A stretch of 64,000 bases of DNA, from the NCBI RefSeq assembly GCF_017876795.1, contig NZ_JAGIOR010000004.1, forward strand, positions 124,001 through 188,000, in the 5' to 3' direction. Of the stretch, positions 17,694 to 26,124 are shown piece by piece; the stretch's first letter is position 1, and every line of letters starts with the position of its first letter. A program made the translations under genes and the position numbers. The notes under the pieces are model-generated. The model searched no databases, was not told the origin of the DNA, and worked only from the letters and a program-made list of their open reading frames with translations. The DNA comes from Rhizobium leguminosarum (GTDB lineage: Bacteria > Pseudomonadota > Alphaproteobacteria > Rhizobiales > Rhizobiaceae).

Positions 17694-18545
17694 TCATGCC
17701 GCCGCGCGCCATCCGTCGCGGATATGGCGGTAGCCTTCGCGATAGACCGATTCCGGTGTCTCGGAGAAGTCGCGCCAGACCTTTGTAGCGGCGGCAAGCT
17801 CCTTGAGTGCCCGACCGAAGGCCTCGATTGTCAGCCATCCGTCGTAGCCGCTCGCGCGCAGTGCCCTGAACGTCTCCGACCAGGGAATGTTGCCACGCCC
17901 CGGTACGCCGCGGTCGTTCTCCGAAATGTGCACATGGACTATACGGTCACTGTTTCGGGTGAAGGCGCCGATGGGATCGGCTTCTTCGATATTGCTGTGG
18001 AACGTGTCGTACATGGCGCGGATATTCGGATGTCCGATCGCGTCGATATGGGCCGCAAGGTCGTCCATCGTGTTGAACAGGTAACATTCGAAGCGGTTGA
18101 GCGCCTCAAGCCCGATTGTGACGCCGTGCTTTGCTGCATGATCGCCGATCGCCAGTTGCGAGGAAACTGAGCGCTGGAGTTCCGCCGCGCTCGGCCCGCT
18201 GCCCGAAAATTTTCCGAGCGTCGAATGTAGCGGCCCGCTAAGCATCGCCGCGCCGAGCGCATCGCTGCAGTCGATTGCCCATTTCACGTAGTCGATGCCG
18301 CGTCTGCGGGTTGCGGCGCCGGGGGCGATTAGGTTCATCTCGGGGTCGCCAATGGCAGAAACGGCGGTCCGTTCCAAGCCGATCCGGTCTAGCAAGGCCC
18401 CCAGCCGCCGGTAGTCGTCGGGTGTGCCCGAAAAGACGGGAATTTCGACGCCATCAAACCCTGTCTCCTTGATATCGCGTAACAGTGCCTCGTGTTTGCG
18501 GCCGACACTTGTCGTCCAGAGGAACATGCACATGCCGATCTTCAT
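17694..18545 (-). CDS. Sugar phosphate isomerase/epimerase-like TIM-barrel protein
   Basis: 283 aa xylose-isomerase-like barrel (AP endonuclease 2 superfamily). Metal-ligand positions of the tagatose/psicose 3-epimerase type are seen: E in GLEALNRFECY, D in MYDTFHSNIEEAD, H in VHISENDRGVPGRG, E in LTIEAFGRA. The ATG at 18545 has GGAGGAGGAGAA directly upstream. It is divergent from a second member of the same fold (18890) across a 344-bp control region with TGGT-N3-ACCA-type sites, so both are probably controlled together. Likely interconverts keto-sugars; exact substrate unknown. Confidence 0.88.
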   Translation of the reverse strand: MKIGMCMFLWTTSVGRKHEALLRDIKETGFDGVEIPVFSGTPDDYRRLGALLDRIGLERTAVSAIGDPEMNLIAPGAATRRRGIDYVKWAIDCSDALGAAMLSGPLHSTLGKFSGSGPSAAELQRSVSSQLAIGDHAAKHGVTIGLEALNRFECYLFNTMDDLAAHIDAIGHPNIRAMYDTFHSNIEEADPIGAFTRNSDRIVHVHISENDRGVPGRGNIPWSETFRALRASGYDGWLTIEAFGRALKELAAATKVWRDFSETPESVYREGYRHIRDGWRAAA

Positions 18546-18603
18546 TTCTCCTCCTCCAGGCCTTGCGGCCAAATACGCGGCAACTTCAGCGCCTTTCCCA
18601 ATC

Positions 18604-18637
18604 TGGTCATACCAAATCTGCGAATCTGGTCAAGCCA
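18604..18637. promoter_or_regulatory. Paired operator sites of FCD-GntR type between divergent operons
   Basis: TGGTCATACCA (18604-18614) is a TGGT-N3-ACCA palindrome and TGGTCAAGCCA (18627-18637) is a close copy, 23 bp apart (about two helical turns). Both are preceded by ATC/AATC. A third, weaker site TGGCCACACCA lies at 18782-18792. This form is typical of FCD-class GntR repressors. The GntR gene at 21015 is the obvious candidate. Matching sites occur in front of the ABC importer at 28642 and 28823. The rest of the 18546-18889 gap shows no gene. Confidence 0.65.
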
Positions 18638-18781
18638 GTTCGCCCACCACTCGGAACGTCGGATTCGCACGTAAGCGGTGAAATGCAGCGAAAAACATTC
18701 GAAAGCGCCAGATATTCCGGCGTTTCGATGCCGTCTTGCAGAGGCTCGGGAATTGGGCTAGATCTTTCAGATAACAACAAT

Positions 18782-18792
18782 TGGCCACACCA
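18782..18792. promoter_or_regulatory. Third TGG-N5-CCA site upstream of the 18890 operon
   Basis: TGGCCACACCA, followed by GAT, is an imperfect copy of the operator pair at 18604-18637. It lies 98 bp before the start of the isomerase/dehydratase operon, a position suited to repressing that promoter. Confidence 0.45.
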
Positions 18793-18889
18793 GATTGCCG
18801 CAGGTAACGAGACTGGCTGCCAGCGATAAGGTGACGTTTCGACGCAAAGTGGCTGTCGAGCGTTGGGCGCAACAGTCTAGGAGGACCCC

Positions 18890-19777
18890 ATGCATCTCTC
18901 GACACACAACTGGATGCGCGCCGAACCGCTCGCCGTCACGCTGAAGCGCATCAAGAAATACGGCTACGAGAGCATCGAGATATCCGGCGAGCCGACACAG
19001 TACGACGTGAAGGAGACGCGTGCGCTGCTGAAGGAGCACGGCATCCGCTGCTGGGGCGCCGTTACGCTAACGCTCGGCCAGCGAAATCTTGCCGCCAGGG
19101 ATGAAGGCCAGCGCGCCAGATCAGTGGACTATGTCAAGAGCGTCATCACTATGGTCAGCGAACTCGAGGGCGAGATCCTCACGCTCGTACCGGCGACGGT
19201 CGGCAAGGTGGTGCCGGATGGGACCGAGGAGGAAGAGTGGACATGGGTGGTGGACGCCACCAGGGAGTGTTTTGCCCACGCTCAGAAGAGGGGCGTGCGC
19301 ATTGCCGTCGAGCCACTCAACCGTTTCGAAACCTATTTCTTCAACCGTGCCGCCCAAGCGCTGGCGCTCGCCGATGCCGTCAGCCCCGAATGCGGGGTCT
19401 GCCTGGATGCCTTCCACCTGAACATCGAGGAGGAAGACATGTATGAGGCGATCCGGCTCGCCGGAAAGCGCCTGTTCGATTTCCACGTCGCCGATAACAA
19501 TCGTTTCGCCGCCGGCCTCGGCCACCTCGACTGGCCGAAGATCGTCGGCACGCTGAAGGAGATCGGTTACGACGGTGCAGTCACCAACGAATTCGTCGCT
19601 CCGGTTGACCGGACGCCGGCCACCAAATATCCGGACATGGTCGAGCGCAACCCCGTCGACATCCCCCCAGAGCAGCTGAAATTTATCCAGGACCACGGCT
19701 CGAGCCTTCTTACTGAGAAATTCTACGACGATCAGATGCGGATCACCGCCGAAACGATCCTGCCGCTGATCAAGTAA
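18890..19777 (+). CDS. Sugar phosphate isomerase/epimerase-like TIM-barrel protein
   Basis: 295 aa, xylose-isomerase-like barrel. Putative metal ligands: E in IAVEPLNRFETYFFN, D in CLDAFHLNIEEED, H in FDFHVADNNRFAAGLGHLDW, E in VTNEFVAPVD. This is the ligand pattern of D-tagatose 3-epimerase-like enzymes. The ATG at 18890 has AGGAGGACCCC in front. First gene of an operon with an enolase-superfamily enzyme, a GntR regulator and a 2-hydroxyacid dehydrogenase. Divergent from a homologous gene at 17694-18545; the two differ enough in sequence to be separate enzymes, not a recent duplication. Confidence 0.88.
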   Translation: MHLSTHNWMRAEPLAVTLKRIKKYGYESIEISGEPTQYDVKETRALLKEHGIRCWGAVTLTLGQRNLAARDEGQRARSVDYVKSVITMVSELEGEILTLVPATVGKVVPDGTEEEEWTWVVDATRECFAHAQKRGVRIAVEPLNRFETYFFNRAAQALALADAVSPECGVCLDAFHLNIEEEDMYEAIRLAGKRLFDFHVADNNRFAAGLGHLDWPKIVGTLKEIGYDGAVTNEFVAPVDRTPATKYPDMVERNPVDIPPEQLKFIQDHGSSLLTEKFYDDQMRITAETILPLIK

Positions 19778-19800
19778 CGAACGGAAAGATATATGTCCCG

Positions 19801-19821
19801 CGGCCCGCACCCCGCGGGCCG
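19801..19821 (+). repeat. Intercistronic GC hairpin
   Basis: CGGCCCGC and GCGGGCCG are perfectly complementary around 5 nt, between the isomerase-like gene and the dehydratase gene. No T-run follows, and GAGGAGCGGGG just after it is the next ribosome site. It probably protects the upstream mRNA or tunes translation rather than ending transcription. Confidence 0.6.
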
Positions 19822-19842
19822 TGAGGAGCGGGGATCCGAGAC

Positions 19843-21012
19843 ATGCGTATCAAGACCGTGGAGGCCTGGTGGGTTAAGATTCCCATCGAGGCGAGCCGTC
19901 AGCACCGCAGCGACTTCGGCCGACTGACGACCTTCGATACTGCGATCCTGCGTATCGAAACGAACGACGGCATCGTGGGCTGGGGAGAGGGCAAGAATGC
20001 CGCGGGCAGTGCGGGCACCTATGGCACGCTGGTACACATGATCAATCACGAGGTGGGGCCCAAGCTCATCGGCCGCGATCCTGCCGACATCTCCACCATA
20101 TGGGAGATGCTCTACAACGGCGTACGCCACGAGACGGCGGCGAGTTCGGGTCACGCCATGCCCGAGATCGCCCGGCGCGGCCTTTCCGTCGCAGCGATCA
20201 GTGCGGTCGATATCGCACTCTGGGACATTCTTGGCAAGTCGCTCGGCGTCCCGGTCTGGAAGCTGCTGGGTGGCCGCAAGGCGGACAGGTTGCCCGCCTA
20301 TGCCTCGGGTGGTTGGGAGAGCGCGGAGAGGATCGGCGAGCAACTCCGGTCCTATATCGCGGCCGGCGGTTTCAAGTCAGTCAAGATGCGCGTCGGCGCG
20401 ATGGATCGTGCGCCGCATGTCTCGGCATCGCGGGTGCGGGCGGCTCGCAAAGCGGTGGGCCCCCACATCGACCTGATGGTCGATGCGCACGGCACCTATA
20501 CTGTTGCCGAAGCGAAGCGCTTCATCCAGATGGTGGCCGATTGCGACCTCGCCTGGTTTGAGGAGCCCGTGATAGCCGATGACAAGCCTGGCATGGCGGA
20601 GGTGCGCGCGGCTGGGAACGTGCCGATCGCTGCCGGCGAGAGCGAGGCGACGCGTTTTGCCTTCCGAGATCTTGCCATGCTTCGGGCCGCCGACATATTC
20701 CAGCCCGACCCGGCCTTCTGCGGCGGCATTACGGAGGCGATGCGCATCAGTTCGCTGGCCAGCGCCTTCAACCTCCGGTTCGCACCGCATCTTTGGGCCG
20801 GTGCGCCCTGCTTCTTCTCCGGCCTGCACTTGTGCGCGGCTTCCCCGGCAAGCTTCGTCGTCGAATACTCGCTCGGCGCAAATCCGATGATCCATGATCT
20901 TGTCGAGGATGCTGTGTCGGTGAAGGACGGTATGATAGAGATACCCGACAGACCTGGCCTGGGCTTCACAATCAATCAGCGGGTCCTGGAGACTCACGCG
21001 CAAAGACAGTGA
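19843..21012 (+). CDS. Mandelate racemase/muconate lactonizing (enolase superfamily) enzyme
   Basis: 389 aa. Enolase-superfamily metal ligands are D in LMVDAHGTY, E in WFEEPV and E in AAGESEATR. The second-strand base motif reads SVKMRVG (KxR rather than KxK) and the opposite base is H in RFAPHLWAG. These features fit acid-sugar dehydratases or racemases of the mandelate racemase subgroup. Reaction: abstraction of the proton alpha to a carboxylate, probably dehydration of a sugar acid. It sits in an operon after an isomerase-like gene and before gntR. The ATG at 19843 follows GAGGAGCGGGGATCC. Confidence 0.88.
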   Translation: MRIKTVEAWWVKIPIEASRQHRSDFGRLTTFDTAILRIETNDGIVGWGEGKNAAGSAGTYGTLVHMINHEVGPKLIGRDPADISTIWEMLYNGVRHETAASSGHAMPEIARRGLSVAAISAVDIALWDILGKSLGVPVWKLLGGRKADRLPAYASGGWESAERIGEQLRSYIAAGGFKSVKMRVGAMDRAPHVSASRVRAARKAVGPHIDLMVDAHGTYTVAEAKRFIQMVADCDLAWFEEPVIADDKPGMAEVRAAGNVPIAAGESEATRFAFRDLAMLRAADIFQPDPAFCGGITEAMRISSLASAFNLRFAPHLWAGAPCFFSGLHLCAASPASFVVEYSLGANPMIHDLVEDAVSVKDGMIEIPDRPGLGFTINQRVLETHAQRQ

Positions 21013-21014
21013 CG

Positions 21015-21707
21015 ATGAAAGAAAACTCCCTCCTCTCCGATCTCGCGGCACATCTTTTCTCGAACTCGAGCGGCAATGGCCGCACGCCATCGGAGCGCGA
21101 GCTTGCGGAGCATTTCAGCGTCAGCCGCGGCCAGATTCGCGAGGCACTGGCCATCCTGGAGGCAATGCGCATCGTCGAGCGCCGAGCCAAGTCGGGCATC
21201 TACCTGACGACTACGGAGGCGAGCGTGGAGGCGATGGCACTTTTTGCCCGCGCCGGCCTGCCGCTTGATCCTATCCTGATCTACGAGACGGTGGAGCTTC
21301 GCAAGATCCATGAGATCAAGGCCGCGGAACTCGCCTGCAATCGGGCGACGGAGGAGAATTACCAGCGCTTGCGCGATATCCTCGCCGCGTCCGAAGCGAA
21401 GCTTGCCGCGGGCGAGGGGCTGGCGCGCGAGGATCGGGATTTCCATTTGGAGGTCGTCCGAGCCACCAAGAATAGCGTCTTCTATCGGGTGTGCAGCGTC
21501 TATTACGTCATGGGCGAGCACCGTCTGCCGATCTATTTTGCCGATGCCGCCCGCAGCCGGCGCTCCCATGAGGAGCATATCCGCATCTACGAGGCGCTGC
21601 TTGCCCGAGACGGTAATCTCGCCCAGGCGCTGATGAGCGCGCATCTTCAAGGTGCGGAAAGCTACTGGAAGGGTCTCATCGGCGGTCCAGCGACCGCAAC
21701 CGGATAG
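21015..21707 (+). CDS. GntR-family transcriptional regulator (FCD domain)
   Basis: 230 aa. The N-terminal winged helix-turn-helix (RTPSERELAEHFSVSRGQIR, then EALAILEAMRIVERRAKSGI) is followed by an all-helical FCD ligand domain with likely metal histidines in DRDFHLEVVRA and SHEEHIRIYEAL. The ATG at 21015 is chosen; a GTG at 21009 overlaps the upstream stop and is possible. Encoded inside the operon it probably represses. TGGT-N3-ACCA-type sites at 18604, 18627, 18782, 28642 and 28823 are its likely operators. The effector is probably a pathway intermediate. Confidence 0.9.
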   Translation: MKENSLLSDLAAHLFSNSSGNGRTPSERELAEHFSVSRGQIREALAILEAMRIVERRAKSGIYLTTTEASVEAMALFARAGLPLDPILIYETVELRKIHEIKAAELACNRATEENYQRLRDILAASEAKLAAGEGLAREDRDFHLEVVRATKNSVFYRVCSVYYVMGEHRLPIYFADAARSRRSHEEHIRIYEALLARDGNLAQALMSAHLQGAESYWKGLIGGPATATG

Positions 21708-21729
21708 GCGTAGCCGGCGGGGAGGGCCG

Positions 21730-22704
21730 ATGAGCTTCATCTTTTCCACACATCCTCTGCACCCCGCGGCCAAGGCCATGCTTGAGGCTGCGAGTGATCT
21801 ACACGTGGCTTCCGCGCCCGATCCGGAAACCTTGCTGCGAGAAGGTCGCGGCGCGGGCATTGTCGTCGTTCGCGCACCGATCCCGCCGGCCTTCTTCGAG
21901 GATGCGCCGGCGCTTCGCGCGGCGATCCGCCATGGCGCCGGCCTCGACATGGTGCCGATGGAGGCGGCGACCCGCGCTGGCGTGCTTGTCGCCAACGTAC
22001 CTGCTGTCAATGTGTCGACTGTCGCCGAACACGTATTCCTCGTGACACTGGCCCTGCTTAGGCGCTTCCGCCAGATGGACCGGGAACTGCGTCAGAGCGG
22101 CTGGGCGGCGGGCCGCGCCCAGTCGGATGCGGCCGTCGACCTCGCCGGTCGCACTATGGGCATCGTTGGTATGGGCAATGTCGGCAAGGCGATCTTCAAG
22201 ATCGCGAAGTTCGGTTTCGGCCTGCAGGTGGTCGCAACAAGCCGGTCGCCGGCAAGCGTGCCGGAGGGCGCGCGTTTCCTGGCGATCGATGAGCTGGTTG
22301 CGGAGGCCGACATCGTCGTGCTCTGCTGCCCGCTGACGCCGGAGACGACTGGCTTGCTCAATGACGGGCGCATCGGTCGCATGAAGCCCGAGGCCATTCT
22401 GGTCAACGTCTCGCGCGGCCCCGTGATCGATGACGCGGCGCTGATCCAGGCGCTGCGCGACGGCCGCATCGGCGGAGCCGCGCTCGACGTCTTCGCAACG
22501 CAGCCGCTGCCGCTCGACCATCCCTATTTCGGCTTTGCCAACGTCATCGTCACTCCGCATCTGGCTGGTCTGACGGAAGAGAGCATGATGCGCATGGGAA
22601 CAGGCGCGGCCAGCGAAGCGCTGCGCGTCATCAAGGGCGACTTGCCCGTTAATTTGCGCAATCCCGAAGTGATAGAACACTACCGCCGGCGCTTTCCGGC
22701 ATAG
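21730..22704 (+). CDS. D-2-hydroxyacid dehydrogenase-family NAD(P) oxidoreductase
   Basis: 324 aa. The Rossmann motif GIVGMGNVGKAIFKIAK, catalytic Arg in VNVSRGPVIDDAAL and catalytic His in VTPHLAGLTEES are present. The position usually taken by the catalytic Glu (DVFxxEP) reads DVFATQP, with Gln. Gln is also used by formate dehydrogenases, and I believe a rhizobial subgroup shares it, so activity is possible but unproven. The ATG at 21730 follows GGGGAGGGCCG. Last gene of the operon starting at 18890; likely reduces a 2-oxo acid made by the upstream dehydratase. Confidence 0.88.
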   Translation: MSFIFSTHPLHPAAKAMLEAASDLHVASAPDPETLLREGRGAGIVVVRAPIPPAFFEDAPALRAAIRHGAGLDMVPMEAATRAGVLVANVPAVNVSTVAEHVFLVTLALLRRFRQMDRELRQSGWAAGRAQSDAAVDLAGRTMGIVGMGNVGKAIFKIAKFGFGLQVVATSRSPASVPEGARFLAIDELVAEADIVVLCCPLTPETTGLLNDGRIGRMKPEAILVNVSRGPVIDDAALIQALRDGRIGGAALDVFATQPLPLDHPYFGFANVIVTPHLAGLTEESMMRMGTGAASEALRVIKGDLPVNLRNPEVIEHYRRRFPA

Positions 22705-22781
22705 CGCGCCCTGCGACGATCCGGAAGGCTGGCTGCCCCTGCAGTGACGCCGAGCCATTGGCATCTTTCGGACGCATCAGG

Positions 22782-23858
22782 TCAGCTCGCGTGCCGCAGG
22801 CTTACCCCGCTTCCGGCGTCAAACAGCACGACCTTTTCCGGATTCCACGAAAAGCGAACCGCATCCTCGATCCGAAGCACCGTCTGCGTCGGCACGGTCG
22901 CGTGGATGAACTTCTCGCCGGTGCGTAGCGTCACGATCTTTTCGACGCCATGGTTCTCCACGTCGTGTACGCGCGCTTCCCCCGGCGCGCCGCTGTCGAG
23001 GAAGATGTCCTCTGGGCGGATGCCGAAGGTGAGCGGGCGACCGTCTGTCGCGATCGTGTGGCCGTTGCCGAGCGGCAGCCGGTAGCCCTCGCTGGCCACT
23101 GCCTCGCCGCCGGCAAGCGTACCGGCGATCAGGTTCATCGGCGGTGAACCGACGGCGCGCGCGACGAAAGTGTTGACCGGGTTCCGGTAGATTTCCTGCG
23201 GTGTCCCTATCTGCACCAGGTGACCGTTGTTCAGCACGCCGATCTTGTCGCCCATCGACATGGCCTCTATCTGGTCGTGGGTCACGAAGAGGAAGGTCGC
23301 GCCGAGGTTCATCTGCAGGTTCTTCAACTCGGTGCGGAGTGCTTCGCGAAGCTTCGCGTCGAGCGCCGAAAGCGGTTCGTCCATCAGGAAGACCCGCGGC
23401 TTGCGCACGATGGCGCGGCCGATCGATACGCGCTGCATCTCGCCTCCCGACAAGCGGTCGGTCTTGCGGTCGAGCAGATGCTCGATGCGCAGGGTCTTCG
23501 CGACCCGTGCCACGCGCTCTTTGATCTCCGGGGGGTCAATGCGGCGGATACGGGATTTCAATGGAAATTCCAGGTTCTCCCGAACCGTATAACGTGGGTA
23601 AAGCGAGTATTGCTGGAGCACCAGGGCCACGTCTCGGTCGGCGGCGCCCCAGTCGGCGACGTCGTGGCCGTCGATGAAGATCTGGCCTGCCGTCGGCTTC
23701 TCGAGACCGGCGATCAGGCGCAGCGTCGTCGTCTTGCCGGCGCCGGTCTGCCCGAGGAGCACGAAGAACTCGCCGTCCGCGATGTCGATGTTCAGGTTTT
23801 TAAGTGCCGTGTGGTTGCCGAAAGTCTTGGTGATGCCCTTGAGTTCGATATGCGCCAT
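22782..23858 (-). CDS. Sugar ABC transporter ATP-binding protein (MalK/UgpC type), second of a pair
   Basis: 358 aa. Walker A LLGQTGAGKTTT, signature LSGGEMQRVSIGRA and Walker B RVFLMDEPLSALDAK are intact, followed by the TOBE regulatory domain of the MalK/UgpC class (about residues 240-358). The start codon overlaps the stop of the other ATPase gene by 1 nt. Two different ATPases in one operon suggest a heterodimer, as in the rhizobial glycerol importer (glpS/glpT). Last gene of the importer operon that runs leftward from 28494. Confidence 0.93.
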   Translation of the reverse strand: MAHIELKGITKTFGNHTALKNLNIDIADGEFFVLLGQTGAGKTTTLRLIAGLEKPTAGQIFIDGHDVADWGAADRDVALVLQQYSLYPRYTVRENLEFPLKSRIRRIDPPEIKERVARVAKTLRIEHLLDRKTDRLSGGEMQRVSIGRAIVRKPRVFLMDEPLSALDAKLREALRTELKNLQMNLGATFLFVTHDQIEAMSMGDKIGVLNNGHLVQIGTPQEIYRNPVNTFVARAVGSPPMNLIAGTLAGGEAVASEGYRLPLGNGHTIATDGRPLTFGIRPEDIFLDSGAPGEARVHDVENHGVEKIVTLRTGEKFIHATVPTQTVLRIEDAVRFSWNPEKVVLFDAGSGVSLRHAS

Positions 23859-24967
23859 CAGAGTCTGATCCCAAGCGATGAACCGGTTGCCGTGTTGAAG
23901 AAATGCGCCTGGGCGGGGTCGATGCGTGCCCAGACGGCTTCGCCCGGGCCGGGCACGAAACCGCTTTTGGTGCGTGCCCTGATCATCTGGTGGCCGACCT
24001 TCAGGTCCACGATGTCATGCGAGCCGAGCGGCTCGATAATATGCGCCTCGACCGGCACGAAGCCCTCACGCGCTTCCCGTGAAACGACCACGCCCTCAGG
24101 CCGAACCCCGAGTGTCAGCTGGCCCCTCTCGGCCCTCGCGTCAGAGAGGCGGTTGGCCAGGACGGCGGGGAACTCGAAGCCCGCTGTCCCGTCGCCGACC
24201 TGCACGCTCGTGTGACCGCCCGTTTCGTTGACGGCCACCAGCGACATGTTCATGACTGGGCTTCCGACAAACTGCGCCACGAACATGTTGTCGGGTTGCG
24301 CGTAAACCTCTTCCGGCGTGCCGACCTGCTGGAGGATGCCCTCGTGCATGATGACGATGCGGTCGGCGAGCGACATGGCCTCCACCTGGTCATGCGTCAC
24401 GTAGATGGTGGTTGAACCCTGCTTGATATGCAGGCGCTTGATTTCCGCCCGCATCTCCTCTCGCAGCTTCGCGTCCAGCGCACCGATCGGCTCATCCATC
24501 AGCATGGCCTTTGGGCGTCGCACCAGCGCGCGGCCGATTGCAACACGTTGCATGTCCCCCCCTGACAGCGCCGAAGGCTTGCGTGCCAGCAGACCGGTGA
24601 TGCGCAGCACAGCGGCGATTTCCCGGACCGACTTATCGACATCGGCGCGGCTCATCCGGGTGGCGCGGAGCGGGAAGGCGATGTTTTCGTAGACCGTCAT
24701 GTGAGGATAGAGCGAGAAGGACTGGAACACCATGGCGATGTCACGGCCGGATGCCTTGATATGCTGCACCGGCTGCCCGTCGATCAGGATGTCGCCTTCG
24801 TCGATCGTCTCCAGGCCGGCGACGGCGCGCAACGTCGTCGTCTTGCCGCAACCCGATTGTCCGAGCAGCACGATGAACTCGTTGTCGGCGATGGCGAGAT
24901 TAAGGTCTTTGATGACCTGGACGGCACCAAAATATTTCTGGATAGCGCGAAGTTCGATCTGCGTCAT
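23858..24967 (-). CDS. Sugar ABC transporter ATP-binding protein (MalK/UgpC type), first of a pair
   Basis: 369 aa. Walker A LLGQSGCGKTTTLRAVAGLE, signature LSGGDMQRVAIGRAL and Walker B AMLMDEPIGALDAK are intact; a TOBE domain follows. It energises import together with its neighbour at 22782-23858; the two are clearly paralogous but not identical. The start overlaps by 4 nt the stop of the 67-residue membrane protein gene, so translation is coupled through the whole operon. Confidence 0.93.
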   Translation of the reverse strand: MTQIELRAIQKYFGAVQVIKDLNLAIADNEFIVLLGQSGCGKTTTLRAVAGLETIDEGDILIDGQPVQHIKASGRDIAMVFQSFSLYPHMTVYENIAFPLRATRMSRADVDKSVREIAAVLRITGLLARKPSALSGGDMQRVAIGRALVRRPKAMLMDEPIGALDAKLREEMRAEIKRLHIKQGSTTIYVTHDQVEAMSLADRIVIMHEGILQQVGTPEEVYAQPDNMFVAQFVGSPVMNMSLVAVNETGGHTSVQVGDGTAGFEFPAVLANRLSDARAERGQLTLGVRPEGVVVSREAREGFVPVEAHIIEPLGSHDIVDLKVGHQMIRARTKSGFVPGPGEAVWARIDPAQAHFFNTATGSSLGIRL

Positions 24968-25167
24968 GAATGGCTGCTTTCGTCTGGTTGCGCGTCCCGG
25001 GGGATTTTGGTCGTCACCATGAAGGCGATCAGTCCGACAAGCGTCATCGTCATGCCGTAGCGGTGCAGAAACAGGTTCCAGGGCTGGCAGAGCGCGATGA
25101 TGCCCAAGATCATCAGATACTGGGAACCGGGCTCGAGATATTTCTGGTTGAAGGCGCGCAACGTCAT
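24964..25167 (-). CDS. Small two-helix membrane protein inside the sugar ABC operon
   Basis: 67 aa: MTLRAFNQKYLEPGSQYLMI, then a hydrophobic helix (LMILGIIALCQPWNLFLHR) and a second one (MTMTLVGLIAFMVTT), with a charged C-terminus KIPRDAQPDESSHS. The gene overlaps the permease stop by 3 nt and the ATPase start by 4 nt, so it is clearly a designed part of the operon. It replaces nothing in a normal importer. In the rhizobial glycerol importer operon a small membrane protein (DUF2160) also accompanies two ATPases, but I see no clear sequence match. Possible accessory subunit or stabiliser of the permease pair. Confidence 0.8.
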   Translation of the reverse strand: MTLRAFNQKYLEPGSQYLMILGIIALCQPWNLFLHRYGMTMTLVGLIAFMVTTKIPRDAQPDESSHS

Positions 25168-26123
25168 TTGCGGATTGCTCCGAAGCTCATGCCGCGCAGG
25201 AGATGGTTCCTGAGCAGGAAGGTGAAGATGGCGACCGGTAGCAGAAACAGGAACGTACCGGCCGCAATGACCGTCCAATCCGGCAGGCCGGAGCCGACCT
25301 GGCTCGGAATGAAGGGTGGAGCGGTTTGCGCGCGCCGGTTCGTCATGATCAGCGCAAATGCATATTCGTTCCAGGCCGTGATGAAGCAGAAGACGGCGGT
25401 CGCGGCAATGCCGGTCGCCGCTTCCGGGATGACGATCTTGAAAAAGGCCTCCATCCGCGTGTAGCCGTCGACGAGGGCGGCCTCCTCGTATTCCTTGGGG
25501 ATCTCGTCGATGAAACCCTTCATCAGCCAAACGGAGAAGGAGAGGTTAAAGGCAGTGTAGAGGATGATGAGGCCCCAATGCGTGTCATTGAGGCCAACGA
25601 CGCGGTACATGAGGAACATCGGGATCGCCACGACGACGGGCGGCAGCATGCGCGTCGACAGGATGAAGAAGAGGAGGTCAGCCTCCCCCTTCACTTTGAA
25701 GCGCGAGAAACCGTAGGCTGTGAAGGTTCCCATGCCGACTGCCAGCACCGTGGAGGTGATGGCGACGATCAGAGAGTTCATGAAGCGGTTCGGATAGCCG
25801 GATGGCTGCACCTCGCCGCGGCCGGAGCGGACGATCTTCTCACCGCCGTCGAACACCATTCGCTCCCACCAGGGGGCGGCGGCATATTCTTCAGGGGTCG
25901 GCACCCCGCGCAGCTGCGAGCGCTTGGTGAAGAGCTTCACGAAGGGCGAGAGTTCCGGCTGGAAGAGCACCGTCGGCGGGATGGTGGTGGCGAGGTTGCG
26001 CGGCTTGAAGGCCGTCGAGGTGATCCAGTAGATCGGCGCCAGGAAGATCAGCGTAATGACCAGTACGGCGGCGATCGCTACCCGGTTCAGCGCGCGTTCG
26101 GAGCGGGTTTGGACGGCAGCCAT
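25164..26123 (-). CDS. Sugar ABC transporter permease (MalG type)
   Basis: 319 aa, six predicted membrane helices. The EAA loop EEAALVDGYTRMEAFFKIVI contacts the ATPase. A long periplasmic segment between helix 1 and 2 (about residues 35-105) is larger than in MalG of enteric bacteria. It starts 1 bp after the MalF-type gene stop. Part of the complete importer 22.8-28.5 kb. Confidence 0.92.
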   Translation of the reverse strand: MAAVQTRSERALNRVAIAAVLVITLIFLAPIYWITSTAFKPRNLATTIPPTVLFQPELSPFVKLFTKRSQLRGVPTPEEYAAAPWWERMVFDGGEKIVRSGRGEVQPSGYPNRFMNSLIVAITSTVLAVGMGTFTAYGFSRFKVKGEADLLFFILSTRMLPPVVVAIPMFLMYRVVGLNDTHWGLIILYTAFNLSFSVWLMKGFIDEIPKEYEEAALVDGYTRMEAFFKIVIPEAATGIAATAVFCFITAWNEYAFALIMTNRRAQTAPPFIPSQVGSGLPDWTVIAAGTFLFLLPVAIFTFLLRNHLLRGMSFGAIRK

Positions 26124-26124
26124 C

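Noticed and set aside
22782..24967. Recent duplication of the ATPase gene
   Set aside because: The two ATPases differ widely outside the conserved motifs, so they are an old heterodimer pair.
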